The position numbers and the translations under genes were made by a program. Positions 18,962 to 27,908 of a stretch of DNA of 64,000 bases are shown here, one piece after another (the stretch's first letter is position 1; the number at the start of each line of letters is the position of its first letter). A model generated the notes under the pieces. It was not told the origin of the DNA and did not search any database. It worked only from the letters and a program-made list of their open reading frames with translations. This DNA is from Erythrobacter sp. (GTDB taxonomy: Bacteria; Pseudomonadota; Alphaproteobacteria; Sphingomonadales; Sphingomonadaceae), in the NCBI GenBank assembly GCA_025698865.1, contig JAILWQ010000003.1, positions 186,001 to 250,000 of the forward strand, in the 5' to 3' direction.

Positions 18962-19021
18962 TGGGGATGGTCCTGTTGCTGTCGATAAACGAATGGTTCG
19001 GCCCGCGAGACGGGCATCATG

Positions 19022-20224
19022 TCAGCTCGAAAGGGCGGCGACACCGGGCAGTTCCCGGCCCTCCATCCATTCGAGGAAAGCGCCGCCCGCGGTCGAGACA
19101 AAGGTGAAATCGTCCTTCGCCCCGGCATGGGCGAGCGCCGCGACCGTGTCGCCTCCGCCCGCGACCGAGGTGAGCGAGCCGCCTTCGGTGAGCGCGGCGG
19201 CGGTCTTGGCCAGCGCCACGGTGGCGGCGTCGAACGGTTCGGTCTCGAACGCGCCCAGCGGTCCGTTCCACACCACCGTGCGACAGGTCTTGAGCACGTC
19301 GCCCAGCGCCTCCACCGCCTGCGGGCCGAGATCGAGGATCATCTCGTCGGCTTCGACCTCGTGGACGTTGCAGGTGCGCAGACTGTCAGGGTTTGCGGCG
19401 AATTCCTTCGCCACCACGACGTCGTAGGGCAGGTGGACGGTGCAGCCGGCATGGTCGGCCTCGTCCATGATCCGGTTGGCGGTGCCGGTGAGGTCGTGCT
19501 CGCACAGCGACTTGCCCACATCGACCGCGCGCGCGGCGAGGAAGGTGTTGGCCATGCCGCCGCCGATGATGAGGTGCTGCACCTTGCCGACGAGGTTCTG
19601 CAACACGTCGAGCTTGGTCGAGACCTTGGCCCCGCCGACCACCGCAGCCACAGGCTGTTTCGGCGCACCCAGCGCCGCATCGAGCGCCTTCAGCTCGGCC
19701 TCCATCGCCCGCCCGGCATAAGACGGCAGCAGGTGGGCGAGCCCTTCGGTGCTGGCATGGGCACGGTGGGCAGCGCTGAAGGCATCGTTGACATAGATGT
19801 CGCCGTGTTCCGCCATCGCCCGCGCGAACTCGGGATCGTTGGCTTCCTCGCCCGGCCAGAAACGGACGTTGTCGAGCAGGCCGATATCGCCGTTGCGCAG
19901 GATGCCGAGCGACTGTTCGACCACCGGGCCGGACACTTCGGAGATGAACATCACCTCCTTGCCCAGCACGTCCTCGACCGCGTCCTGAATGAAGCTGGTC
20001 GACATGGTCGAATTGCGCTGCCCCTTCGGCCGCCCGAAATGGGCGAGCAGGAGGACCTTGGCGCCCTTGTCGGTCAGTTCCAGGATGGTCGGCTTCGCCG
20101 CCTCCACCCGCGTGACGTCGGTCGCCGACCCGTCCTTCATGGGGAGGTTGAGATCGACGCGCACGAGCGCGACCTTGCCCGCCAGATCGGCGGGCAGGTC
20201 GTCGAGAGTCTTGAAGCCGGGCAT
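19022..20224 (-). CDS. pgk: Phosphoglycerate kinase
   Basis: Glycolytic/gluconeogenic kinase of 400 residues, transferring phosphate between 1,3-bisphosphoglycerate and ADP. The N-terminal substrate domain shows [12 protein letters not shown] and [11 protein letters not shown], with the hinge [14 protein letters not shown] in the middle. The C-terminal nucleotide domain has [10 protein letters not shown] and [12 protein letters not shown]. Length is normal. It lies ten bases after gap and before the aldolase gene, all on the minus strand. Confidence 0.97.
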   Translation of the reverse strand: MPGFKTLDDLPADLAGKVALVRVDLNLPMKDGSATDVTRVEAAKPTILELTDKGAKVLLLAHFGRPKGQRNSTMSTSFIQDAVEDVLGKEVMFISEVSGPVVEQSLGILRNGDIGLLDNVRFWPGEEANDPEFARAMAEHGDIYVNDAFSAAHRAHASTEGLAHLLPSYAGRAMEAELKALDAALGAPKQPVAAVVGGAKVSTKLDVLQNLVGKVQHLIIGGGMANTFLAARAVDVGKSLCEHDLTGTANRIMDEADHAGCTVHLPYDVVVAKEFAANPDSLRTCNVHEVEADEMILDLGPQAVEALGDVLKTCRTVVWNGPLGAFETEPFDAATVALAKTAAALTEGGSLTSVAGGGDTVAALAHAGAKDDFTFVSTAGGAFLEWMEGRELPGVAALSS

Positions 20225-20234
20225 GTCGGTCCTC

Positions 20235-21242
20235 TTACAGGAACTTGGCCATCACGCCGGCGGTGTCGATCATCCGGTTGGAGAAGCCCCACTCGTTGTC
20301 GTACCAGCTGACCACGCGGGCGAGCTTGCCTTCCATGACGCTGGTTTCCAGGCTGTCGATGGTCGAGCTGGCGGGCTGGTGGTTGAAGTCGCTCGAGACG
20401 AGCGGCTGGTCGGTGTAGTCGAGCACGCCCTTCAGCGCGCCGTCCGCCGCGGCCTTCAGCGCTGAGTTCAGTTCCTCGACGCTGGTGTCGCGCTGCGGCG
20501 TGAAGACGAGGTCGACGAGGCTGACATTGGCAGTCGGTACGCGGACCGAGCTGCCGTCAAGCTTGCCGTTGAGGTCGGGGAGGACGAGGCCGACCGCGCG
20601 CGCCGCGCCGGTGGTGGTCGGGATCATGTTCTGCGCCCCGCCGCGCGCCCGGCGCATGTCGGAATGCATCTGGTCGAGCATCCGCTGGTCGTTGGTGTAG
20701 CTGTGGATCGTGGTCATGAAACCACGCTCGATCCCGACCGTCTCGTGCAGCACCTTGGCCATCGGGGCGAGGCAGTTGGTCGTGCAGCTGGCGTTGGAGA
20801 CGATCACGTCCTCGGCCGTCAGCGTTTCGTGGTTGACGCCGTAGACGATGGTCGCCGACACGTTCTTGGCCGGGGCCGAGATCAGAACGCGCTTGGCGCC
20901 TGCCTTCAGATGGGGTTCGGCCTGCTCGTGGCTCTGGAAGAAGCCGGTGCATTCCAGGACGATGTCGATCCCCTGATCCTTGTGCGGCAGATTGCCCGGA
21001 TCGCGCTCGGAAGTGACCTGAATGGTCTTGCCGTTGACGGTGATCGTCTTGTCGCCGGTCTCCACCGTGCCGGGGAAGCGGCCGTGGGTGCTGTCGTACT
21101 GGAACAGCAGGGCGTTGGACTTGGTGTCGGCGAGGTCGTTGATGCTGACCAGCTCGAGATCGTGGTCGTCACGCTCGAGAATGGCGCGCGCCACAAGGCG
21201 GCCGATGCGCCCGAAACCGTTGATTGCAACCTTGGTCGCCAT
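20235..21242 (-). CDS. gap: Type I glyceraldehyde-3-phosphate dehydrogenase
   Basis: NAD-dependent oxidoreductase of 335 residues. The Rossmann start [15 protein letters not shown], the active site [12 protein letters not shown] (catalytic Cys) and the C-terminal [13 protein letters not shown] are all intact. The segment [22 protein letters not shown] is the usual S-loop region. Length fits the family. It is transcribed from tkt toward pgk. Confidence 0.97.
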   Translation of the reverse strand: MATKVAINGFGRIGRLVARAILERDDHDLELVSINDLADTKSNALLFQYDSTHGRFPGTVETGDKTITVNGKTIQVTSERDPGNLPHKDQGIDIVLECTGFFQSHEQAEPHLKAGAKRVLISAPAKNVSATIVYGVNHETLTAEDVIVSNASCTTNCLAPMAKVLHETVGIERGFMTTIHSYTNDQRMLDQMHSDMRRARGGAQNMIPTTTGAARAVGLVLPDLNGKLDGSSVRVPTANVSLVDLVFTPQRDTSVEELNSALKAAADGALKGVLDYTDQPLVSSDFNHQPASSTIDSLETSVMEGKLARVVSWYDNEWGFSNRMIDTAGVMAKFL

Positions 21243-21257
21243 GGGAAGAACTCCTGC

Positions 21258-23249
21258 TTATGCGTTCAATTTGTTCATGATTTGCGGGACGATGGCGTCC
21301 ACGGTGAAGCCGAATTTTTCGAACAGGTCGCCGGCCGGGGCCGACGCGCCGAAACGGTCGAGCCCGATTCTGAGGCCATTGGTCATGGTGTAGCGGTCCC
21401 AGCCGAAGGTCGTCCCCGCCTCGATGCTGACGCGCAGGATGTCGTCCGGCTGCACGTCGGGCAGGAGATCCGCCTTGTAGGCATCGTCCTGCTCGTCGAA
21501 GAGCTGGGTGCAGACCATCGAGACGACATCGGCGCCCACGCCCTGCTTTTCCAGAGCTTCGGCACATTCGAGCGCCAGATGCACCTCGGACCCGGTCGCG
21601 ATGAGGATGGCGCGGCGCTTGTTGCCGGCCTTCTTGAGGCGGTAGGCTCCGCGTGCACTGAGATCGGTGTTCTCGGGTACGATGCGGACCTGCGGCAGGT
21701 TCTGGCGGGTCAGCGCGAGAACCGTCGGCCGGTTCTTCTCCCGCAGCGCGATTTCCCAGCATTCGGCGGTCTCGACCGCATCGGCCGGGCGCATCACGAG
21801 CAGGTTCGGGATCATCCGCAGCGACTGGACATGCTCGATCGGCTGGTGGGTCGGCCCGTCCTCGCCCAGCCCGATGCTGTCATGCGTCATCACGAAGATC
21901 GCGCGAGCCTGCTGCAACGCGGCGAGGCGGATCGCCCCGCGGCAATAGTCGGTGAAGACGAGGAAGGTGCCGCCATAGGGGATCACGCCCCCGTGCAGCG
22001 CCATGCCGTTCATCGCCGCTGCCATGCCGAATTCGCGGATGCCGTAATAGATGTAGCGGCCCGAATAATCCTCGGCCGTCAGCGGGCCGATGCCGCCCGC
22101 CTTGGTGTTGTTCGACCCGGTGAGATCGGCACTGCCGCCGATCGTTTCGGGCAGCTTGGCGTTGATCTGTGCGAGCGCCATCTCGCTCGCCTTGCGGGTC
22201 GCCACCTTCTGCGGCTCTTTCATCAGCGACTGGATGTAACTGTCGAGATCGAACCCGGCCGGCAGATCGCCCGCCATGCGCCGTTCGAACTCGGCCCGCT
22301 CGCTCGATGCGGACAGGCGTTCCGCCCACTCACCACGCACCTTTGCGCCGCTTTCGCCGGTGGATCGCCAGTTTTCAAGCACCTCGGCGGGAATTTCGAA
22401 AGGCTTCGCGTCCCAGCCGAGTTGCTTGCGGGCTGCGGCGATCTCGTCCTCGCCGAGCGGCGCGCCATGGGTCGCGCTGGTGCCCTGCTTGTTGGGCGCG
22501 CCCTTGCCGATCACCGTGCGGCAGGCGATCAGCGAGGGCCGGTCGGAAGCCACCGCCTCGTCCAGCGCCTTGCGGATCGAGGCAAAATCGTGCCCGTCGC
22601 ATTCGGTGACGTGCCAGCCGGTCGCCCTGTAGCGCGCCTTGATATCCTCGCTCGTCGAGAGATCGGTCGATCCGTCGATGGTGATGCGGTTGTCGTCCCA
22701 CAGCACGGTCATGCGGTCGAGCTTGAGATGGCCGGCAAGGCCGATCGCCTCGTGGTTGATGCCTTCCATCAGGCACCCGTCGCCCGCGATCACCCAGGTG
22801 CGGTGATCGACCAGGTCGCTGCCGAAGGCGGTGTTGAGGTGCCGCTCCGCGATCGCCATGCCGACCGCCATCGCCAGCCCCTGCCCCAGCGGGCCGGTGG
22901 TGCATTCGACGCCGTCCAGCAGGAAGTTCTCCGGGTGCCCCGCGCAGGGGCTGCCGAGCTTGCGGAAATTGCGGATGTCTTCCATCGTCGGGCGCTCGTA
23001 TCCCGACAGGTGCAGCAGGCTGTAGATCAGCATCGAGCCGTGGCCGGCGGACAGCACGAACCGATCCCGGTCGGCCCAGTCGGGCGCCTGGGGATCGTGC
23101 TTGAGATATTCGCTCCACAGCACGGTGGCGACGTCGGCCATGCCCATGGGCATGCCGGGATGGCCCGAATTGGCCGCCTCCACCGCATCCATCGAGAGCG
23201 CGCGTATGGCATCGGCCATCGGCGCGAGGGCGGCGGTATCGAAAGTCAT
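21258..23249 (-). CDS. tkt: Transketolase
   Basis: Thiamine-diphosphate enzyme of 663 residues transferring two-carbon units in the pentose phosphate pathway. Residues seen: NSGHPGMPMGMAD, the TPP motif GDGCLMEG...NRITIDG, and the later GGTFLVFTDYCRGA and THDSIGLGEDGPTHQPIEH. The frame stays open a further 67 codons upstream, but that part is not transketolase-like; the ATG at 23249 begins the family start MTFDTAALAPMADAIRAL. First gene of the tkt-gap-pgk-fba group; a region of about 160 bases separates it from the divergent small gene. Confidence 0.96.
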   Translation of the reverse strand: MTFDTAALAPMADAIRALSMDAVEAANSGHPGMPMGMADVATVLWSEYLKHDPQAPDWADRDRFVLSAGHGSMLIYSLLHLSGYERPTMEDIRNFRKLGSPCAGHPENFLLDGVECTTGPLGQGLAMAVGMAIAERHLNTAFGSDLVDHRTWVIAGDGCLMEGINHEAIGLAGHLKLDRMTVLWDDNRITIDGSTDLSTSEDIKARYRATGWHVTECDGHDFASIRKALDEAVASDRPSLIACRTVIGKGAPNKQGTSATHGAPLGEDEIAAARKQLGWDAKPFEIPAEVLENWRSTGESGAKVRGEWAERLSASSERAEFERRMAGDLPAGFDLDSYIQSLMKEPQKVATRKASEMALAQINAKLPETIGGSADLTGSNNTKAGGIGPLTAEDYSGRYIYYGIREFGMAAAMNGMALHGGVIPYGGTFLVFTDYCRGAIRLAALQQARAIFVMTHDSIGLGEDGPTHQPIEHVQSLRMIPNLLVMRPADAVETAECWEIALREKNRPTVLALTRQNLPQVRIVPENTDLSARGAYRLKKAGNKRRAILIATGSEVHLALECAEALEKQGVGADVVSMVCTQLFDEQDDAYKADLLPDVQPDDILRVSIEAGTTFGWDRYTMTNGLRIGLDRFGASAPAGDLFEKFGFTVDAIVPQIMNKLNA

Positions 23250-23412
23250 TGGAAAGTCGGCTCCTGTCGCGTGCGATTCGGCGCGCGCGAAGCCTTGGCC
23301 AAGGCGCTTCGCAGGGTCAAGCTGACCCGTGGAAAGACCGCGCCTGATCCCGATTGTGAACAGAACGGGGCAAGGCTTTGCGCGGAAGCGAATTTCCGAT
23401 AGATGCGGCCCG

Positions 23413-23610
23413 ATGGATGTCGATCGTATTGCGCGCGCCTTCAAGCGCATCGAGGATGCCCTTTATCGCATCGAATATGCCAGCGCGGCCCATTGCGGCA
23501 TGGTCCCCGCCGTGGACCCTGAACTCGCCGTGCGCCACGAAGTGCTGCGCGCCACTGTGCGGGCGAAGATCGCCGAACTCGACGTGCTGATCGACCGGCT
23601 CGAAAATTGA
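23413..23610 (+). CDS. Small conserved protein upstream of zapA
   Basis: 65 residues, ATG before DVDRIARAFKRIEDALYR. The sequence is highly helical: the heptad-like pattern IARAFKRIEDALYRIEYA and the closing AKIAELDVLIDRLEN suggest a coiled coil of dimerising type. The stop overlaps the TTG start of zapA (TTGA), so the two are translationally coupled. It is small enough to be a ZapA partner, but I recognise no named family and infer no more than a possible divisome link. Upstream is the divergent tkt promoter region. Confidence 0.75.
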   Translation: MDVDRIARAFKRIEDALYRIEYASAAHCGMVPAVDPELAVRHEVLRATVRAKIAELDVLIDRLEN

Positions 23611-23975
23611 GCGACGTCGTATTGAGCATTGCCGGGCGCAACTACACCGTCGCCTGCGCCGATGGCGACGAGGATCGCGTGCGCCAGCTGGCGGGCATGA
23701 TTGCCGACCGGCTCGAAGGCATCGGGGCGACGCTCAACACGCCGATGGAGGCGCACAACCTGCTGGTCGCGAGCCTTATCCTCGCCGACGAGCTGGACGA
23801 GGCGAACACCGCGGCGGCGGCGAGTCCGTCCCCCGATCCGGCTCCCACGCCTGCCCCTGCCGAAGCCCGGCGCCCGGTCGATCCCGAGCTGGATTTCACC
23901 GTAGATCTCGAGGAATTGGCCCAGCGGCTGGAAAACGCCGCCGACGCGCTTGAGAGCGAGGCGCAGACCTCCTAG
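23607..23975 (+). CDS. zapA: Cell division protein ZapA
   Basis: 122-residue FtsZ-ring stabilising protein. Starts with TTG overlapping the previous stop. The N-terminal fold (VVLSIAGRNYTVACADGDEDRVRQLAGMIADRLEGIG) and the helix with EAHNLLVASLILADELDEA are ZapA-typical. A Pro/Ala/Thr linker (about 70-90) separates it from the C-terminal coiled-coil helix LEELAQRLENAADALE. Its place before 6S RNA and fthC is the usual alphaproteobacterial order. Confidence 0.87.
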   Translation: MSDVVLSIAGRNYTVACADGDEDRVRQLAGMIADRLEGIGATLNTPMEAHNLLVASLILADELDEANTAAAASPSPDPAPTPAPAEARRPVDPELDFTVDLEELAQRLENAADALESEAQTS

Positions 23976-23982
23976 ATAGGCC

Positions 23983-24158
23983 TTGGCGGGACTGCCCGGC
24001 ACGAGCCGTTGAACATCCCTGAGGCTATAAGCAATCCTAGGGAGCTGTCCCTGCCCTGGTCCACCAGTTCGGCTGTGGGATCGGGGTACACGGCGCCCAC
24101 CTGACGTTTAGGCGTCAGAGGATTTCCCTGGCACCGACCCATGGTGGTTCCGCCACTC
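23983..24158 (+). ncRNA. ssrS: 6S RNA
   Basis: Regulatory RNA that binds RNA polymerase holoenzyme in stationary phase. The stretch between zapA and the 5-formyl-THF cyclo-ligase gene is the classic ssrS position. It folds as a long rod: GGCGG at 23985-23989 pairs with CCGCC at 24150-24154. The middle contains a side hairpin (CTGACG 24101-24106 with CGTCAG 24113-24118). Ends are approximate; I cannot run a covariance model. Confidence 0.82.
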
Positions 24159-24163
24159 CTCGC

Positions 24164-24203
24164 GGGAAAAGTCGAAAGACACCGCGAGGTGTCCGGCTTT
24201 CCC
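24164..24203. terminator. Hairpin following 6S RNA
   Basis: GGGAAA (24164-24169) pairs with TTTCCC (24198-24203) outside an inner perfect stem GACACC (24178-24183)/GGTGTC (24188-24193). It lies between the 6S RNA and the fthC start. No strong U-run follows, so it may be a processing or attenuation hairpin rather than a strong terminator. Confidence 0.5.
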
Positions 24204-24228
24204 AGAGCATCAAGGAAAGCGGACCGAT

Positions 24229-24801
24229 TTGACCAAGGACGAACTTCGCAGGCAATTGCGCGCCGCGCGCCGCAAGCATGTCTCGGCCCTTCCCGAAGCG
24301 ATGCGCGCGCTGGTCTTCCATCGCCCGCCGGTGCCGCTCCTCGAATTTGTGCCGCAAGGGGCCTCCGTGGGTCTCTACAACGCCGGGCCGCACGAGGCGC
24401 CGACGCAGTCCTACGCCCGGTTCTTCGCGGAGAACGGGCATACGATCGCCCTGCCCCGCTTTTCCGGACGCTCGTCCGCAATGGAGTTCGCGCTCCACAC
24501 CGATCCTTTCGGCCAGAGCGATTGCGAGGTCGGGCCGTTCGGGATGCTGCAACCCGAGGAAAGTGCGGAGGCAATCGTGCCGGACGTGCTGTTCGTCCCC
24601 CTGCTCGGCTTCACCGAGGCGGGCGCGCGGATCGGCCAGGGCGGCGGGCATTACGATCGCTGGCTGGCCGGGCATCCCGCAACGCGGACGATCGGCCTCG
24701 CTTGGGATGTCCAGAAGGTGGACGCCCTTCCGATAGAGCCGCACGACATCGCGCTGAACTGCGTGGTGACCCCGACCCGCCTCTACGGACCCTTCGCATG
24801 A
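24229..24801 (+). CDS. 5-formyltetrahydrofolate cyclo-ligase
   Basis: 190 residues; uses ATP to convert 5-formyl-THF to 5,10-methenyl-THF, salvaging folate. Starts at TTG before TKDELRRQLRAARR; the basic N-terminal helix is family-typical. The conserved C-terminal motif is GARIGQGGGHYDRWLA. The companion 6S RNA upstream is the usual neighbour (ygfA). The stop overlaps the next start codon (ATGA). Confidence 0.9.
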   Translation: MTKDELRRQLRAARRKHVSALPEAMRALVFHRPPVPLLEFVPQGASVGLYNAGPHEAPTQSYARFFAENGHTIALPRFSGRSSAMEFALHTDPFGQSDCEVGPFGMLQPEESAEAIVPDVLFVPLLGFTEAGARIGQGGGHYDRWLAGHPATRTIGLAWDVQKVDALPIEPHDIALNCVVTPTRLYGPFA

Positions 24802-25028
24802 GAGAAGAACCCACACTGCGCATTCCGCTCGGCATTCTCGCCCTGCTGGCTGCCCTGATCATCTACGGCGCGATTGTCGCGACACTCGTGCCACCGCTGA
24901 TCGACGGCTGGCCCACCCTGCTTCAGACTGTTGTCTATTTGGTGCTGGGGATCGTCTGGCTGCTGCCTCTGCGGCGGTTCCTGATCTGGATGGAAACCGG
25001 CCGATGGAGCGCGCCGCCCAAGGACTGA
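24798..25028 (+). CDS. DUF2842-type membrane protein
   Basis: 76 residues with two hydrophobic segments (about 9-31 and 38-55), ending in a short charged tail, RRFLIWMETGRWSAPPKD. The size and place right after the folate enzyme match the DUF2842 family of alphaproteobacterial inner-membrane proteins of unknown role. Start overlaps the previous stop. Confidence 0.75.
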   Translation: MREEPTLRIPLGILALLAALIIYGAIVATLVPPLIDGWPTLLQTVVYLVLGIVWLLPLRRFLIWMETGRWSAPPKD

Positions 25029-25064
25029 GGGAACGCGAGGCGTATCGCTGCCGTTTGATCGGCG

Positions 25065-25850
25065 ATGCCCGAGCTACCCGAGAACGAAGCCCAGCGCCTG
25101 ACGCTGCAGCGCGAATGCCTGAACCGCACCATTGTCTCGGTGGAGCCGGGCGACGACGTCACCCATATCCAGCTTCCCGGCGACAACGAGCGCGCCCGGC
25201 TCGTCGGCCACCAGTTCACCGAGACGCGCCGACACGGGAAGAACATCTTTGCAGGGTCGAAGACCGGCCCGTGGATGACCGTGCATCTCGGCATGACGGG
25301 CTGGCTGATCCCGTTCGATGCGCTGGACGATCCGCCCGATAACACCAAGCTTCTGATTACCTTCGAAGGCGATCGGCGGCTCGCCTTCCGCTGTCCGCGC
25401 AAGCTCGGCCATGTTCGGGTGATCGATGATCCAGGCGACTACATCACGGCCGAAAAGCTTGGCCCCGACGCTCTGGCGATCGGGTCGAAGGAATTCGCCG
25501 AGACCTTCGGCACGACCCGGAGCGCGATCAAGTCCGCACTTATGAAGCAGGACAAGATGGCGGGGATCGGCAATCTCTGGTCCGACGAACTGCTCTATCA
25601 GGTCGGCCTGCATCCCGAAGCGCGGGCAGACGCGCTATCTGAGGATTGCCTGTCCGAGCTTTACGACACGATGCGCCGCATTCTGAAGAAGGGCGTCGCT
25701 GTCGAAGCGGATTACAGCAAGCTTCCCGATGACTGGTTGATCCCCAATCGCAAGAAGAGCGACGAGTGCCCGCGCTGCGGCGGCACGATCACCAGCGCAA
25801 AAGTCGGCGGGCGAACCGCCTATTTCTGCGACAAGCATCAAAAGAAGTGA
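25065..25850 (+). CDS. Fpg/Nei family DNA glycosylase
   Basis: 261-residue base-excision-repair protein with the N-terminal active-site Pro2-Glu3 (MPELPENE) needed to open DNA at oxidised bases. The RRHGKN segment and the helix-two-turn-helix region MAGIGNLWSDELLYQVGLHP are present. The C-terminal zinc finger is atypical: CPRCGG is followed by YFCDKHQKK, so the fourth ligand appears to be His, not the usual Cys. The exact substrate (8-oxoG or oxidised pyrimidines) is unclear. Confidence 0.87.
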   Translation: MPELPENEAQRLTLQRECLNRTIVSVEPGDDVTHIQLPGDNERARLVGHQFTETRRHGKNIFAGSKTGPWMTVHLGMTGWLIPFDALDDPPDNTKLLITFEGDRRLAFRCPRKLGHVRVIDDPGDYITAEKLGPDALAIGSKEFAETFGTTRSAIKSALMKQDKMAGIGNLWSDELLYQVGLHPEARADALSEDCLSELYDTMRRILKKGVAVEADYSKLPDDWLIPNRKKSDECPRCGGTITSAKVGGRTAYFCDKHQKK

Positions 25851-25861
25851 AAAGTCCCAAG

Positions 25862-25938
25862 TGGCGCGAGTGACGGGACTTGAACCCGCGACCCTCGGCG
25901 TGACAGGCCGATACTCTAACCAACTGAGCTACACCCGC
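25862..25938 (-). tRNA. tRNA-Asp (anticodon GTC)
   Basis: Minus-strand cloverleaf of 77 bases. Acceptor GCGGGTG pairs with CACTCGC, anticodon stem TCGGC/GCCGA frames loop CTGTCAC, T arm TTCAAGT, and CCA is encoded (25862-25864). Decodes GAC/GAU. Confidence 0.98.
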
Positions 25939-26049
25939 GCATTAAAGCGGCTCTAGCGCCCCTTGGGAGAGGCGCCACTAGGCCAGCCTCGCCTGGGTGT
26001 CAATGCGGTTTGCCGGACAAAATCGGAAGAGTTTTCCCCAGCCTTTTCG

Positions 26050-26066
26050 TTAAGCGGAAATTTACC
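26050..26066 (+). promoter_or_regulatory. CtrA-like half-match upstream of secreted protein gene
   Basis: TTAA at 26050-26053, seven bases, then TTTACC at 26061-26066, 53 bases before the start of the following gene. It resembles the CtrA box TTAA-N7-TTAA but has one mismatch in the second half. Weak alone. Confidence 0.3.
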
Positions 26067-26118
26067 ATCGCGAGCCAGTATTGCCGCCAGTCCAAGGGGT
26101 TCGGGGGAAGGCAATCCG

Positions 26119-26538
26119 ATGCGTATTTCATGGCTTCTGGCGGGGCTGGCAGTGGCCGCGTCCTCCATGGCGGTGGCTCAGGACGCGATGTCGATCTCGC
26201 GCTCGCTCTTTCTGGAGCGGGCCGAGGCGGACGGGGTGTCGCTGGAACCGGCGGACGTGCTGCGCCGGGGCGACCGCGTGGTACTGGTGATGGACTGGGA
26301 CGGCCGCACCGGACAGCCTTTCATGCTGACCAGTCGCGTGCCCAACACCCTCGCCTATCAGCGCAGCGGCGACCGCGCGGTCGAGGTTTCGGTCGATGGC
26401 GGCCGCAATTGGGGCCGCATCGGATCGCTGCGCCGCGGAGCGCGTCTCGCGGCGCCCGAGGAAGTCACCAATCTGCGCTGGCGCATCGCCGCCGCCGACG
26501 GCGCGACGATGCGCAGCTACAGCGCCATCGTACGCTGA
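26119..26538 (+). CDS. Small secreted protein of unknown function
   Basis: 139 residues with a signal peptide ending MAVAQD (about residue 22). The body is beta-rich: DVLRRGDRVVLVMDW, GQPFMLTSRVPNTLAYQRSG and the ending RWRIAAADGATMRSYSAIV. The pattern resembles small extracellular proteins with an immunoglobulin-like fold that are common in Sphingomonadales, but I do not assign a family. It sits downstream of tRNA-Asp (opposite strand) and is convergent with the E2 gene. Confidence 0.7.
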   Translation: MRISWLLAGLAVAASSMAVAQDAMSISRSLFLERAEADGVSLEPADVLRRGDRVVLVMDWDGRTGQPFMLTSRVPNTLAYQRSGDRAVEVSVDGGRNWGRIGSLRRGARLAAPEEVTNLRWRIAAADGATMRSYSAIVR

Positions 26539-26581
26539 GCGTTCACAGGTTGGCACGGCGCCGCCGGGCAGCGCCACACTC

Positions 26582-27901
26582 TCAGTTCGAGACGATCAGC
26601 ACCGGCGTTTCGAGCAGCTTCTTGAGCGCCTGAACGAAGCTCGCCGCATCCCATCCGTCGACCACGCGGTGATCGCAACTGATCGAGATGTTCATCAGCT
26701 TGCGCTTCTCGATCCGCTCGCCGCCGTTGCCGTCCGAGACGAACATCGGACGCTCGACGATCTTGTTCGGTCCGATGATCGCGACTTCCGGGCGGTTGAT
26801 CACCGGCGTCGTCGCGATCCCGCCAAGGGGACCGAGCGAGGTCACGGTGAGCGTGCCGCCCGAAAGCTCCTCGCTCTTCGCCTTGCCGGTGCGCGCCGCT
26901 TCGGCCAGCCGGGTGATCTCGCCGGCGAGTTGCCAGACGTTCTTACCCTGCGCGTCGCGAATGACCGGCACCATCAGACCGGCGTCGGTCTGCGCGGCCA
27001 TGCCCATATGCACCGACCCGTGGCGCGTCACGACGCCGGCCTCGTCGTCGTAGCGTGCATTGATCATCGGGAAATCGGGCAGCGTCTTGCAGATCGCGGT
27101 GATCAGCAGAGGCAGGATGGTCAGCTTCGGCTTTTCGCCGCGATTGTCGTTCAGCTGCGCCCGCATCGCCTCGAGATCGGTCACATCGACTTCCTCGACA
27201 TAGGAGAAATGCGGGATGTTGCGCTTGGAGGCGGCCATGTTCTCCGCGATCCGGCGGCGCATGCCGATGACCTTCTTCTCCTCGTCCGCCCGCGCCGGGG
27301 CAGCCGAGCCGTAGCCCGCATTGTAGGACAGGAACTGGTCGAGATCGCCGTGGCGCACGCGTCCGTCGTCGGCGGCTTTCACCTGGCCGAGATCGACGCC
27401 GAGTTCTTTCGCGCGCTTGCGAACGGCGGGGCTCGCCAGCACCTTGGCAGCCGGGGCGGGTTCGGGCGCGGGGGTCGGAGTTGGCGCAGGCGGCGGCGAA
27501 GGATCGGCCGCCATCGCATCGTCGGCATCGGAAGCGTCGGGGTTCTCGACCTCGATCCGCTCCTCCACCTCGGGAGATTTGGGCGCGGGCGCGGCTTCCG
27601 TTTCGCGGGCTTCATCACCGGCGCCACTGCCGGAATGATCCGCCTCTTCGGCGACCTCGCCCTCGACCTCGATCACCAGCAGCATCGCGCCGACCGAAGT
27701 GATGTCGCCGACCTCGCCTGCCAGCTCGACGACCTTGCCGTCGACCGGGCTCTCGATGTCGATCGTCGCCTTGTCCGTCATCACGTCGACGAGGTGCTGG
27801 TCCTCCGTGACGATGTCGCCGACCTTGACGTGCCATTCGACGATCTCGGCCTCGGCAACGCCTTCACCGACATCGGGCATGTTGAATGTGAATTTCGCCA
27901 T
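26582..27901 (-). CDS. Dihydrolipoamide acyltransferase, E2 of branched-chain 2-oxoacid dehydrogenase
   Basis: 439 residues. Lipoyl domain with DVMTDKATIDIES (modified Lys, about 45), an acidic and then Pro/Ala-rich linker (90-150), peripheral subunit-binding domain (ASPAVRKRAKELGVDLGQV), and a catalytic domain with SCDHRVVDGWDAA. Forms the core of the complex that oxidatively decarboxylates branched 2-oxo acids to acyl-CoA. It is the last gene of the E1alpha-E1beta-E2 operon. Confidence 0.92.
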   Translation of the reverse strand: MAKFTFNMPDVGEGVAEAEIVEWHVKVGDIVTEDQHLVDVMTDKATIDIESPVDGKVVELAGEVGDITSVGAMLLVIEVEGEVAEEADHSGSGAGDEARETEAAPAPKSPEVEERIEVENPDASDADDAMAADPSPPPAPTPTPAPEPAPAAKVLASPAVRKRAKELGVDLGQVKAADDGRVRHGDLDQFLSYNAGYGSAAPARADEEKKVIGMRRRIAENMAASKRNIPHFSYVEEVDVTDLEAMRAQLNDNRGEKPKLTILPLLITAICKTLPDFPMINARYDDEAGVVTRHGSVHMGMAAQTDAGLMVPVIRDAQGKNVWQLAGEITRLAEAARTGKAKSEELSGGTLTVTSLGPLGGIATTPVINRPEVAIIGPNKIVERPMFVSDGNGGERIEKRKLMNISISCDHRVVDGWDAASFVQALKKLLETPVLIVSN

Positions 27902-27908
27902 GGTCGAT

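Noticed and set aside
20664..23402. Plus-strand 912-codon ORF across gap and tkt
   Set aside because: Lies antisense to two well-supported enzymes and has no recognisable domain.
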